IMG/VR virus record: IMGVR_UViG_3300025118_000031
Span: 1-45,773 of that record
Reading direction: 5' to 3' (one strand)
Source: a virus
Length of the DNA stretch: 45,773 nucleotides
The notes beneath the pieces were generated by a model, which was not told the DNA's origin, did no database searches, and saw nothing but the letters and a program-made list of their open reading frames with translations. Position 1 is the first letter of the stretch. Every line of letters starts with the position of its first letter. Both the position numbers and the translations under genes were made by a program. This document shows, in pieces, positions 1 to 9,700 of this stretch.

Positions 1-42
1 CAGTAATTGGTTAATATCTTCAGTGCTATCATTGTATATCAT
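1..42 (-). CDS. 5' end of a leftward gene, product unknown (partial)
   Basis: On the minus strand an ATG at 42 is followed by 14 open codons (MIYNDSTEDINQLL) running off the left edge. An AAGGA Shine-Dalgarno-like sequence precedes the ATG by seven bases, which is the main support. If real, this is the only leftward gene in the window and makes position 43-86 a divergent gene boundary. Fourteen residues are too few to suggest a function. Confidence 0.45.
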   Translation of the reverse strand, partial: MIYNDSTEDINQLL

Positions 43-58
43 GCATCCATCCTTAATT

Positions 59-71
59 TACTATATACTAG
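59..71 (+). promoter_or_regulatory. Candidate late promoter before the tail gene cluster
   Basis: The sequence TACTATATACTAG begins exactly 28 bp before the ATG at 87. The same 28-bp offset is seen for the clearer motif copies at 35461, 37751 and 40171. With one extra T it shares the TAC-ATATA core and the final AG. It lies in the 44-bp spacer between the leftward partial gene and the first rightward gene, where a promoter is expected. This is the weakest match in sequence of the four copies at that offset. Confidence 0.4.
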
Positions 72-86
72 GGGGCTAATCACCAT

Positions 87-542
87 ATGGCAATTTTTTT
101 ACGGAAATTTTTACAAAAAATAAAGGGGGCTGTACAAGAGTTAACGGGCTCTGAGGCAGTTTCTGAAGGAACCCATAAATCTCTTGTCTCCTACTCTACT
201 ATATTACCAGGGGACATCCTATTTTTTAAATACAAGTCCAAGAAATTTGGTATAGGAGACCATTTTGTTATGGTGGTAGCTAATAAGAGAGGGAAATCAG
301 GTATATTTACACATAAGGGAAAAAGATACCTTTCCGCAGTTAAGCTAAATAACATATGGGTAAAAACTGCCATGACGATGGCTAAGGTTTACCAGAATAG
401 AAAGATTTCTTACAGCAACACCGTTAAAAAAGGATTAATTAGTCTAGTGGGTAAAAATAATTATAGAACTTATATACTTGGACAGATGTACAGCACCTTC
501 GAAGTAAATAAAGCACCTGAGAAGAAAGAGGTAAAGGCATAA
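87..542 (+). CDS. Small tail-cluster protein of unknown function
   Basis: A 151-residue basic protein and the first gene of the rightward tail cluster. The central part (about residues 38-75) contains PGDILFFKYKSK followed by a VMVV strand and alternating hydrophobic strands, like a small beta-barrel. The C-terminal third contains NYRTYILGQMY and ends in a charged EKKEVKA tail. No signal peptide or convincing membrane segment is seen. A G-rich Shine-Dalgarno (AGGGGG at 70-75) supports the ATG at 87. The stop is three bases before the next gene, the likely tape measure, so a role in tail assembly or the baseplate is plausible from context only. I do not recognise the family. Confidence 0.75.
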   Translation: MAIFLRKFLQKIKGAVQELTGSEAVSEGTHKSLVSYSTILPGDILFFKYKSKKFGIGDHFVMVVANKRGKSGIFTHKGKRYLSAVKLNNIWVKTAMTMAKVYQNRKISYSNTVKKGLISLVGKNNYRTYILGQMYSTFEVNKAPEKKEVKA

Positions 543-545
543 GCT

Positions 546-2051
546 ATGGCTAAAGCAAAAACTATTAATGATGTTGTAGAGGCTATAGAGGCTCTTAATG
601 AAAATTTAATTACCCTCACTAGTATAGAGCAGAGAGAGGAGAGGACAGGAGGTGTTGGAGGTGCGCAAAGACTGTCTATTCTTGATCGTATTACTTTCGG
701 GGGGGATAAACTTTTAGCTGCGCTAGGAAATTTATCTCTCTCAGTAGTGACTTTTGGTATGAAATTCCTTTTGCCATTAGATCAGATGCAAGTAGCGAAT
801 ATTGCTTCTGGTAGAAATTTGCTACGGGTTATTGATGAATTAAAAGTTCAGAAAGTTGGTTTTATAGGTGGAATAGAAGATAATGCAAAAACACAAATAG
901 CCGCTTTTACGCATGGATTTGATTTACAGGATGTTAGTTTAAGGGAACAATTAACTTTATTAGATAAGGCTGGGCAGCAGGGAGGGCAACTGCTTGAATA
1001 TACTAATAATTTAGTAAGATCAGGTATTCCAAGAGATGTAGCCTACGATATGTTAAAAAATCTTACTAAGATAACACTTACTAGTAGTCAAGGAGCAGAG
1101 TCTCTAGTTAAGATGTTATCTGTTATGAATGGAATAACCCCAGCGTTAACTGAATTAGGTTTTGGGGCTGCCCCACAAGATGTATTAGCTGAGTTATCTA
1201 GGAATGTTCCTGGTGCCCAAGCAGTTGATATGGCGAACACATTTAAAGATATTATGACTGCTAACCTAGGGGGAGAGGTAGGTCAGTGGGCACTTGCTGG
1301 TGGTGAAGCCAGATCAGAAGAACTTAAAACTGTATTGCTTAATATAGAAAAAACAGGTAAGATAACTCCAGGCCAAGTAGACAAGGTGGCTTCTATATTA
1401 ACCAGATACTCTAAAGATTCATTAAAGGTAATGACTGATCTTGGTGTTGGGTTGGCTGGATATGGAGAAGACTATAAGGCCATTGTGGGCAGGCAGCTAT
1501 TAGAAAGTAATGACTTTGCTGATCAGCAAACTATGGCTAGACATCAGGGGACTCTAGCTGGGATAAGAGCTAGGGATGAACTTGGGGCTATAAGTCTCAG
1601 GGATGCGGATTCTCATTTTCAAACTGTAGAGGACTCCATGAGTGTAGCGAGCCGAAGTTTAACTCATATAGGAAATACGATGAGGGAACTAGGAATTAGA
1701 TATGTACGAGAACCAGGCGTTGATATATTCACAAAATATTTTGGTGATTTTTATGATAGACTAGACGCTGTAAATGCGGAGATTGCTAGGGAAGGAGAAT
1801 TAACCCCAGATATGGGAGAGAGATATGGTCTACATACAAGGAATCCCTTTGAGTTATTTTCTCTTGTATTTGGATATGCCTCAGATGCTGAGACCTCAGA
1901 AGGAGAAGTTGACGAAGATCCTGTAACTGGAACAACACAAGAAGCACAATTAACGGCATTACAGGGTATGCATTCTGCCATGGAGGCTATGATGATTTCG
2001 GGAGGTATGGCAGAGCTATGGTGGGAGTTACAGGGAGATATGTATGAGTAA
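546..2051 (+). CDS. Likely tail tape measure protein (gp29-like by position)
   Basis: A 501-residue, mostly helical protein. Near residues 56-80 there is a hydrophobic stretch (LLAALGNLSLSVVTFGMKFL). The remainder is rich in Ala, Leu, Gln and Glu with little predicted beta structure. The C-terminal 60 residues are acidic and end in a Met-rich amphipathic segment. The gene lies directly upstream of the tube-initiator candidate, just as T4 gene 29 precedes 48 and 54, and its length is close to that of T4 gp29 (590 residues). If it is the ruler, about 1.5 angstrom per residue implies a tail of roughly 75 nm. The assignment rests on context, composition and length, not on a motif. It overlaps the next gene by eight bases. 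Confidence 0.6.
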   Translation: MAKAKTINDVVEAIEALNENLITLTSIEQREERTGGVGGAQRLSILDRITFGGDKLLAALGNLSLSVVTFGMKFLLPLDQMQVANIASGRNLLRVIDELKVQKVGFIGGIEDNAKTQIAAFTHGFDLQDVSLREQLTLLDKAGQQGGQLLEYTNNLVRSGIPRDVAYDMLKNLTKITLTSSQGAESLVKMLSVMNGITPALTELGFGAAPQDVLAELSRNVPGAQAVDMANTFKDIMTANLGGEVGQWALAGGEARSEELKTVLLNIEKTGKITPGQVDKVASILTRYSKDSLKVMTDLGVGLAGYGEDYKAIVGRQLLESNDFADQQTMARHQGTLAGIRARDELGAISLRDADSHFQTVEDSMSVASRSLTHIGNTMRELGIRYVREPGVDIFTKYFGDFYDRLDAVNAEIAREGELTPDMGERYGLHTRNPFELFSLVFGYASDAETSEGEVDEDPVTGTTQEAQLTALQGMHSAMEAMMISGGMAELWWELQGDMYE

Positions 2052-3048
2052 AATAACAAGAGTAGATCCACATTTAGGAGACCCCAACTGGGTAGGAAAA
2101 TTATCTTTACGGTATTTTGATAAGGAGAATGTATATACAAAAATAATACCCTTCTTTGAGAACCCAACCATTAAGGAGAGTCAGACTCCTAGATACGCTA
2201 ATTATGCCCCTATAGGAAGATCTTCCAACTTGTTTGGTTATCTTGGTGCTGACTCTAGGAAGTTTGAGATAACTTTTAATTTAACCCTCCCACATATGAC
2301 CCATTTAGGCTATGACAGTATCCATGTCTTCACTACTGCTGTCACACCTGAGCAGATGAAAGGGGAAATTTTAAATGGTGCCCAGAAAGGCGCAGCGGGT
2401 GGGATGTTTGGTGCTGCCATGGGAGCTATGGCTGGTGCTGCTGCCGCAGCCGTAAAGGCATCTGCTCCAGCAGCAGAAAAGATCTCTGGTGGGGGAGGAG
2501 TGGCTAAGGAATTAGACGATCAATATATAGAAACTTTATTAGAGGATGAGGCTGGCCTTAACAGTTTTTTAAGTTTAAGATCCCCTATTTATAATCCTAG
2601 TTCCCCAGGAGCCCAGGATAGAAGACGAATAATAAATATGGTAGCTAGTATAGTTGCTGCTATAAGATCTACAGTAATTAACAATACACAAAATACTAGA
2701 TTTGGTCCACCTATGGTTAGATTAGATTGGGGTATTTTGTATAGAGATGTTCCTTGTGTATGCAAGGGGTATAATATTGTTGCTGTGGAGAGGGCGGGAT
2801 TTGATAAACGAACCTTACTACCCAGAATGCTTAAAGTTACTATGGCATTAGAGGAAGCTAGGAATCTGTCTAATGCAGAATCTAGTATGACTGGGGACGC
2901 ATTAGTTGGATGGGAAATTCTTTTGGGGTCTGATTCTATACCAGGATTAACAATGGACCCAGGAAACTTTAAGACGGTACAGGTTGCAGCAGCGAAAACA
3001 GTTGGAAGAGCGTTCATGAAGGGACTGGCAAATCAATTTGGCGGTTAA
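2044..3048 (+). CDS. Likely baseplate tube-initiator / tube cap (gp48/gp54-type)
   Basis: A 334-residue protein. The N-terminal part holds PFFENPTIKESQTPRYANY and GYLGADSRKFEITFNLTLPH, a pattern typical of tail-tube-like initiator proteins in myovirus baseplates. The C-terminal part (about 225-290) contains PPMVRLDWGILYRDVPC and a run of strands ending MLKVTMALEEARNLS, consistent with a second half of a tube-like fold. Between them, residues 113-146 form an Ala/Gly/Met-rich insertion with GxxxG-like spacing, unusual for this type of protein. The gene sits between the tape measure candidate and the gp53-like gene. The exact T4 counterpart (48 or 54) cannot be decided by eye. Confidence 0.6.
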   Translation: MSKITRVDPHLGDPNWVGKLSLRYFDKENVYTKIIPFFENPTIKESQTPRYANYAPIGRSSNLFGYLGADSRKFEITFNLTLPHMTHLGYDSIHVFTTAVTPEQMKGEILNGAQKGAAGGMFGAAMGAMAGAAAAAVKASAPAAEKISGGGGVAKELDDQYIETLLEDEAGLNSFLSLRSPIYNPSSPGAQDRRRIINMVASIVAAIRSTVINNTQNTRFGPPMVRLDWGILYRDVPCVCKGYNIVAVERAGFDKRTLLPRMLKVTMALEEARNLSNAESSMTGDALVGWEILLGSDSIPGLTMDPGNFKTVQVAAAKTVGRAFMKGLANQFGG

Positions 3049-3064
3049 AAGATAGGAATATATA

Positions 3065-3373
3065 ATGAGTAAACAATATCCATCAAGATATGATTATGGG
3101 TCGAAGACTATAAGGCATAAGAATAAAAACATAAGAACTTCTATAAATACTTCATTTATGGATAATTTTGGAGATAGAGTCCAGGAAGGTAATTACAATG
3201 TTGGTGAGGTAAAATCATTTATTGAGCATAGGCCAGATACTATATCTAATATATTTTATAGCACTACCTCTTTTTGGTGGTATGTTATGATGTATAATAA
3301 TATACATGATCCTTTCGAGAGACTTAACCCATCAGATAATATTCTAATACCTACCATAAATGACATTTTCTAA
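3065..3373 (+). CDS. 53: Baseplate wedge protein gp53-like (LysM-type)
   Basis: A 102-residue protein. Its second half reads like the LysM-type fold of gp53-family baseplate proteins: a threshold segment (FYSTTSFWWYVMMYNNI), then DPFERLNPSDNILIP, matching the usual 'WW.I...N.I.DP....G..L.IP' pattern. In T4, gp53 helps join wedges around the hub. It is shorter than T4 gp53 (196 residues), so only the core domain seems present. A GATAGGAA ribosome-binding site lies before the ATG at 3065. The 3' end overlaps the hub gene start by 14 bases, suggesting translational coupling. Confidence 0.7.
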   Translation: MSKQYPSRYDYGSKTIRHKNKNIRTSINTSFMDNFGDRVQEGNYNVGEVKSFIEHRPDTISNIFYSTTSFWWYVMMYNNIHDPFERLNPSDNILIPTINDIF

Positions 3374-5642
3374 CAGAGCAGTTCAGGCAGCTAGTGTATT
3401 GATTTCTAGCAATTTAGACTCCATAGAAACTTTTCTTTCGGGTGGTGAGGTGGAGGAGGATGTTGTATTTGTAGGAACACATAACTCTAGTTTAATAAAT
3501 TTAGAGCATTCTGCAGCCAGCAAAGCTTTCTTATTTAAATTACAATTTGTTGATTCTGGTGGGGATGCTATACAAAAATTATTTCCTTTAAGTCTTCCTA
3601 CAATACTAAGGAAAAGGGAGGAGAATACTCCTGAAGGTCAGTTTTATATAACATACGGAATGGGGGCAGATAGAACGCATTGGTGTGGTCCTATTACTTT
3701 ATTCATATCGGGTGCTACTTATGATGTTAAACCTACTGGGCTTGATATTACCACATTAGAATTTTCACCTTCCTACTTATTAGCTTCCAAAAAGGATTAT
3801 AAAAGAAAAAAAAATAAGTTACTGGGGGATTCCAAAAGTCCCTTAGTACAGGAGACCAATGATGCAGCGGAAAGTATTACTATGGCAAAGTTTGTCGAAG
3901 TTAATATAGGAACTCACGATAGTAAATATTTCACGGACAAAATACTTACTCCTGAAAATTTAGTTGGTGCAATATCCGAATTAGTAAAAGGCACCGCACA
4001 GGCTTTCACTAATTTACAAACTATAGTTTCATTACCTAAAAAGGAAATGACGGATTACCTTGATTCTTGGATACCTGATCATATTGTGAGATCTGAGGAT
4101 GACGCTAAGTTTATGTATCTGACTAATTATTCACCTATGTTGGGCCAAGCAATATCACCAGATGGTGCAACAACTTACATGTATCAATCAGATGATGGTA
4201 CAGTTCTTGTAGACTACAAAGATGGTCTAAGTACCCTGGCTATTAGAGAACATCTAAAAGAATTGGGAATAGAATATTTATACAAAAAGCAAGGAAAATC
4301 TAGAGCTAAACTTGCTTTAGAAAAGAAACAACAAGAAGAGATAGATGAGGATTATAGTCTCTTACCCATATCCGCTCGTCCTAGCAGGGGGAGTGCCCTC
4401 TCGGAACGGGGTGGTCCCGTTTTGGGGCCAGGAGGAGATATTCCAGATGACTGGGATGCCCCTGTAGAAGAGTACATAGCCCCCCCACATAGATTATTAA
4501 ATGATCTTTACATTGAAGATATTTTTATAACTTTCGATGAGCTTTATAAAACAGGAACAAGAAATTTTATATTGGGAGGATTAACTAGATTATTTTCTGC
4601 TATCAGACGGAGAGGTGGGCCACAAATAGAATTAGTTAAAGGTATTGAGACCAATGTTGATATATTAAGAGTATGGAAAGAGCAAGGGCATATAAAATTT
4701 ATAGCTCCAACTATGATTCTAGGAGATAAAGTTACTATAAACGAAGATTTTTATGGAGACATACCAAAAAGTGAGGAGGCAGATAGAGCTTCTGGGTCTG
4801 CCGAAAAACTATCATCTTCGGCAAAAAAGAAAGTACAGTCTGTAGTAAATAAGAATGGTACGGTAGAAGATGATTACGCTTTAGAGGAAGAAGATAAGGA
4901 GCTTAACATAAGCCATATTTTTGAGTCAGGAAAAGACATATTATCCTTTAAAGGGGAAGCTAGTATTCCAGCCCTAGCGTTTTTGACCCCAGATATACAG
5001 TTTCTAAATAATACAAAATTAACTCGACAAGAAATTGTAGATTATTTAAAGAATAAACTTTCTGATATTTTAGAGAGAGATCCTTTTGAGTCTAATACGG
5101 CTGATAGATTAGAGTATCATAATATGGCTAAATTAGCAGAGACAATATATGATGATTATTTTACAAAAGAGGATAGCCCTTCAGAACTTAATATTAGGGC
5201 GGCTTCTGATTTAGGTGGATTATTAAGCTTTGCTCATATGTATACTCAATTATTGGTTAAGGGTGGCTTATCAGCTAAAATACAAGTTACTCCTAAATTT
5301 GAATACTCTACTGGATATGATCTAACTAGAACTGTGGGAGTTAAGCTTAGAAAAAACCCTTCCTTGTATGATAAATTATCAATATCTAATTACAATAGTT
5401 ATTGGTCTGGTTATTATAGGATACTAGGATTTTCTCATAAGATCTCCAATGATTTTGCTCAGAGTACCTTTGAGATACAAAAAATTTATTTTGGGGATGA
5501 TGTAACTAAATCCTCTCTAGAGGACGATGTAACTTTTGATGCTAAACCAAAAGATGTAACTTCCCCTCCAGCCAGAATGAAAGATCTTCCTACGATGCCA
5601 AAAGTTCAAGAGGCTTGGTATGGTAAAGGATGGAATGATTAA
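3360..5642 (+). CDS. Likely baseplate hub protein (gp27 / gpD-type)
   Basis: A 760-residue protein directly upstream of the spike gene, where hub proteins usually lie. Residues about 58-140 (FLFKLQFVDSGGDAIQKLFP through the GATYDVKPTGLDITTLEFSP region) look like a first hub beta-barrel. The last 130 residues contain KIQVTPKFEYSTGYDLTRTV, then GYYRILGFSHKISNDFAQST, the 'G.Y.I.G..H.I....F.T.F.I' pattern seen where hub barrels end. Between them is a long insertion with a charged segment, a Gly/Pro-rich linker (residues about 340-375, encoded by locally GC-rich DNA) and helices. It is much longer than T4 gp27 (391 residues). The start overlaps the upstream gene and lacks a strong ribosome-binding site. 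Confidence 0.6.
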   Translation: MTFSNRAVQAASVLISSNLDSIETFLSGGEVEEDVVFVGTHNSSLINLEHSAASKAFLFKLQFVDSGGDAIQKLFPLSLPTILRKREENTPEGQFYITYGMGADRTHWCGPITLFISGATYDVKPTGLDITTLEFSPSYLLASKKDYKRKKNKLLGDSKSPLVQETNDAAESITMAKFVEVNIGTHDSKYFTDKILTPENLVGAISELVKGTAQAFTNLQTIVSLPKKEMTDYLDSWIPDHIVRSEDDAKFMYLTNYSPMLGQAISPDGATTYMYQSDDGTVLVDYKDGLSTLAIREHLKELGIEYLYKKQGKSRAKLALEKKQQEEIDEDYSLLPISARPSRGSALSERGGPVLGPGGDIPDDWDAPVEEYIAPPHRLLNDLYIEDIFITFDELYKTGTRNFILGGLTRLFSAIRRRGGPQIELVKGIETNVDILRVWKEQGHIKFIAPTMILGDKVTINEDFYGDIPKSEEADRASGSAEKLSSSAKKKVQSVVNKNGTVEDDYALEEEDKELNISHIFESGKDILSFKGEASIPALAFLTPDIQFLNNTKLTRQEIVDYLKNKLSDILERDPFESNTADRLEYHNMAKLAETIYDDYFTKEDSPSELNIRAASDLGGLLSFAHMYTQLLVKGGLSAKIQVTPKFEYSTGYDLTRTVGVKLRKNPSLYDKLSISNYNSYWSGYYRILGFSHKISNDFAQSTFEIQKIYFGDDVTKSSLEDDVTFDAKPKDVTSPPARMKDLPTMPKVQEAWYGKGWND

Positions 5643-6725
5643 ATGACTCAAACCAAATTTGCAACAGTAACAAGAACAGTTGACCTCTCTAAAAAAGGTA
5701 TTTTCCAAGCCGAATTGGATTATAACAAAGAGAGTATTCAAGTTATTTATGTTACTCCCTTTGCGTCCCACCCTATAAATTCTAATTACTATAGGTATAC
5801 TGGATTTACAGCCATACCAACTCTTGGAACTAGAATACTAGTTAATAAGTTTGAGGAAGGAAATTACTGGTACTATGCAGGTGCCCCGACATACAAAGAA
5901 GGCGATAATTTTTTAAATGTCCCTGGGGGAACTGCGGGTGGGAGTATCGCAGTAAATCTTTTTGAGAGGGTTTTATTAAGTAGTAGGTTAGACAAACTTA
6001 TTAGCTCCCCAGAGAACTTTGGTGTGTATTCACATAATATGTTTCCAGAGAAGTATGGCTTACAAAGTCCAGAGGGTGGGCAAGTAGTCATAAGTGATTC
6101 CCATAATAGAAAAGAACGAGACTTATTTACTGCATTAATCAGCAAGACCCAAAAGAAGATAGGTGGGTACGATTCTGAAGGAACCATGCTAATGAAGAAT
6201 GAGCATGGAGACGGTATCCAAATAACCTCAGAGTATTACAAGGGAGTTCATGGGGTTAGAAGTACCAGAATGGAATGCGATGGTAATCTAGTTAACAAAA
6301 GCCATAATGGGGAGATGTTACATAAAGTATGCTCTGGGGGAAGGAGACTCCAAATAGTTAATGAGGCTGAAAAAGATTATAATAAAGGTAATGTGTCCAC
6401 AGATAATGATGTTGGATCAGTTAATATCCTTAGTAAGCATAATGATGTTACCATAAAAGTTACTGAGAAAAGGGTAGATGAGGGAAGGAGGATATTTATA
6501 GACGCTAGTGAATCTACTGGCCTAATATCCATAAAGGCTGGGGGTGGAGGAGTGGAGATTTTCAGTGCGGGACCCATAGATATTAATACCACTGGAGATT
6601 TCAACGTAAATGCTGGTGGGAACATAAATATGAAGGGTAATAATATTCATTTAAACCCCAATTTCGATTTCGGTAAGACACAACCTACCAAAGATAATCA
6701 AGAGGAAGCAAAGGATTCTATATAA
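5643..6725 (+). CDS. 5: Central spike protein gp5-like, without a visible lysozyme domain
   Basis: A 360-residue protein. Residues about 1-90 form an OB-fold-like region including the GTRILVNKFEEGNYWYYAGA strand pair. Residues about 125-195 contain SPEGGQVVISDSHN and GTMLMKNEHGDGIQITSE, typical of the region leading into the gp5/VgrG needle. Residues about 255-345 are short regular strands (VTIKV, IFIDAS, LISIKAGGGGVEIFSAGPID, FNVNAGGNINMKGNNIHLNP), the classic trimeric beta-helix of a membrane-puncturing spike. T4 gp5 also carries a lysozyme domain between OB-fold and helix. No such domain of adequate length is recognisable here. The gene begins immediately after the hub stop (TAAATG), so the two are probably co-translated. 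Confidence 0.85.
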   Translation: MTQTKFATVTRTVDLSKKGIFQAELDYNKESIQVIYVTPFASHPINSNYYRYTGFTAIPTLGTRILVNKFEEGNYWYYAGAPTYKEGDNFLNVPGGTAGGSIAVNLFERVLLSSRLDKLISSPENFGVYSHNMFPEKYGLQSPEGGQVVISDSHNRKERDLFTALISKTQKKIGGYDSEGTMLMKNEHGDGIQITSEYYKGVHGVRSTRMECDGNLVNKSHNGEMLHKVCSGGRRLQIVNEAEKDYNKGNVSTDNDVGSVNILSKHNDVTIKVTEKRVDEGRRIFIDASESTGLISIKAGGGGVEIFSAGPIDINTTGDFNVNAGGNINMKGNNIHLNPNFDFGKTQPTKDNQEEAKDSI

Positions 6726-9700
6726 TGGGAATAAATTATAATCCAAACATGTTGAACGATCCCCTAGGGGGAATCGCTATGGAGTATGGAGTCCCTAGTT
6801 GTATGGTAGATCTAGCTAAAAATGTTCTATCTCTACTTCCTGGGGATGTTTTAGGTGGTGTATCAAGAGGGATAGCGGAGGGCGAGAATGCTGCTAGAAA
6901 TGCTATGGCTTCTATATTTGAGGATATTCATGATGCTATAGGCATATTAGAGTACGACTCACAGACGGGCAAGCTTAGTTTATTTGGCGACTCATCTAGA
7001 CATGGTGCAGACAGTACATTGGGGGATTCTTTAGGGGAGCTTGGAGAACTTATTGGGTTTGTAGCGGGTGCTGCTGGTGCCATTTATCAGGCTGGTCAGG
7101 ATATAATGGATCAGATAGAAGCTATAGAAAACTGTTTGCAGGATTTTCATGACTGGATGGATCGTAGTGAAAATAAAGGAAAATTTCAAGATGCCAATAC
7201 CGCTCAACAGCAAATTGCTGGTAGTATAGGCCAGTTTAACATTTATAAATCTCAAGCATCCGCAGCTAAAGACTTCCTAGATAGAGCAGCAATTACACAG
7301 GGAGCAATCGCTGAAATTTTTGCGGAAAGAGTACAGAATCCTGACCTCATTCCTGTATTTACAGAAGGAGATCCTCCTGTTGCACCTGAACAGCCTATAT
7401 TCAGGTTAGATTTCGGTCCACCTAAGGCCAAGAGGGGACAATACCTTTTATCTGTTGATGGTCTTTACTATGATTCACAGGAAAGAGACTACGCTGGGGG
7501 ATCTGAAGTACCAACAACAGATGATTTAGAGTTTGTACCCGCACAAGATAGATGGATGTTAGATCATACCCCTAATTTAGGTGGAAGGGGAACTTCTTAT
7601 ACAATTAAACAACTGAATTCTTATGTGGATACCCTTTTTGACCTAGATGTTATTGATGATTCAACATCTTTACAGAATTACTATGACGCTGATCACTTTT
7701 TACAAGTTCTTAAGACTCACAGGAACCAAGCGGTTGATTTTGTTAATAAGAATATAGTAACAATACTAAATTCTGGCTACAAGAAAGATTCTGCTATCTA
7801 TGTAAACTATGTTCAGCAATTAAAATCAGAGAACAGTTTATTTCTTAATAAAATTAATAAAAGAAAGAAGCAGATTGAAGTAGCAGTTAAAGCTCCCGAT
7901 CTATTTGGTTCCTCTGATGTATTTTCCGTAGGAAATGTACCTATTAATGATTTTTCATATCTAAGTTCTATTAACTTGGATGTGGAGATGGACAAGCAAA
8001 GAAATTTGGTGTTTGATCATGGTGAAGTTAGTGGTGTTGTCCTTCCTATTAAGCCATTATTCGCTAGATCAGATGGATCTATGCAGAAAGTCGTACTTAC
8101 TCCATTGGAGGTGGCAGAGCAGGGAGTTGCAAGTCTATTAGACGGAGAAGAGGTGTCTGAGACTCCATATGTACTTTCTTTAGTAAGTAATATTACTACA
8201 GATAATTTAATAGCTGTGTATAACTTTGCAGATGTTAATATACAAGTTCCAGACTCAACTACTTACAATACTTTAAATTGTACTGCGAAAGGAACAGAGA
8301 ATAGAGCGCAAACTGTATCTACTAACCCAAATTACTTATTCCAGAAGGGATTAGCTATTCCATACCTAACGGGAGTAACTAGATTAACTAAAGAAAACGC
8401 TTATTACGAATTTGATGGGGAAGATTATGATACTTATCCTTATTTAGTGGGGGATGCGGGTAATTATGTGAAATTACCTGATACTCAAGACTATCAAAAC
8501 CTTTTCTATAATAACTTAGGATGTTCCATAGATGTGTGGACCTATATCCCAGGATTATTCCAGGAAGAGGGTGGTTGGTGGGAACATCCTTTTTCTACAA
8601 GTGCATGGGACTTTAATTTTAGCTCTACCGAAGGTAAGTGGTGTGATGCACATTATTACAGAGTTCTTTTAGGATGTGAGAATACTGGAGGTACGATGAC
8701 CCCAGTAAACCAGTCTCAAGTCTTTGTTGATAGATCTTCTGAAACTGTGCGAGGGATGCTTATGGGCTTTAGTAGAGAGCCTAGAATGTATTATGATGGA
8801 AGTGCTGTACTTCCTGGTTCAACTGATCTTAACCCAAGAGAGTTCTTTGGATGGTCTTTAAGTGGTGTAGTTGGACCCAATACTTTTAACTACGATAAGG
8901 GTAGTGCGGGGGTGTGGGTTGTTTCTGGTGATAGTATTAATGCTATTCCTGCTGCTGTTCGTCAAGCTAGTGGAACATTTCAGATTAGCGATGACTCCGA
9001 TAAAACTATTGAGTACACTATTACGGAAGCTGGAGATGGTTATCCAGCTAGTTCTCATGATGCTTGCTGCATATTGTGGACATCTGGTGAGCGTTCGCCT
9101 TTTGGTGGTTCAATCGCGTGGCCTCCTGTTGTCCATAGCGGAACATTAGGAATATCTTACTTTGATACTGTACTGAAGAATAGAAAATTAGAGATAGGAG
9201 CAGGTTCCAGCGTGTTCTTTATAGCCCCAACTCAGTCTTATATAAGTCCGAGAGGTAGTAACGATATTTCAAGTACTGTTGGGTTTGTTAGAAACTCATT
9301 ATGTCCTGTAGATGATGAGCCCATAATGAGATTTATGGTATCAACTAAGGAGATAGTGGAGGGGGTAGCTTTAAGTTCTATATCAACTAATTTTGTTAAT
9401 TTACAGATTACATTTGATGTAGAAAACGATTTAATTACTTTATATGTGAATGGAGTTAAGTTTAAGACTCAAAGTATATCTTCTACCTTCGGAACCAATC
9501 CTAAGGAAGCTCCTCAAGTACCTTCCTTTATGATACCAAAAACTTATAGTACTAGTAGTTTTTATTACTCCAAGAGTACTGTAAACCAGACATCTTCCAC
9601 ATCTCTGTTTGATAATGGACCTGATAATTATGGATTCTTTACTCCTTGGATTGTTGGGGGTGGGTGGACAGATGGGAGACCTGTGAATTTAGCAACTTCC

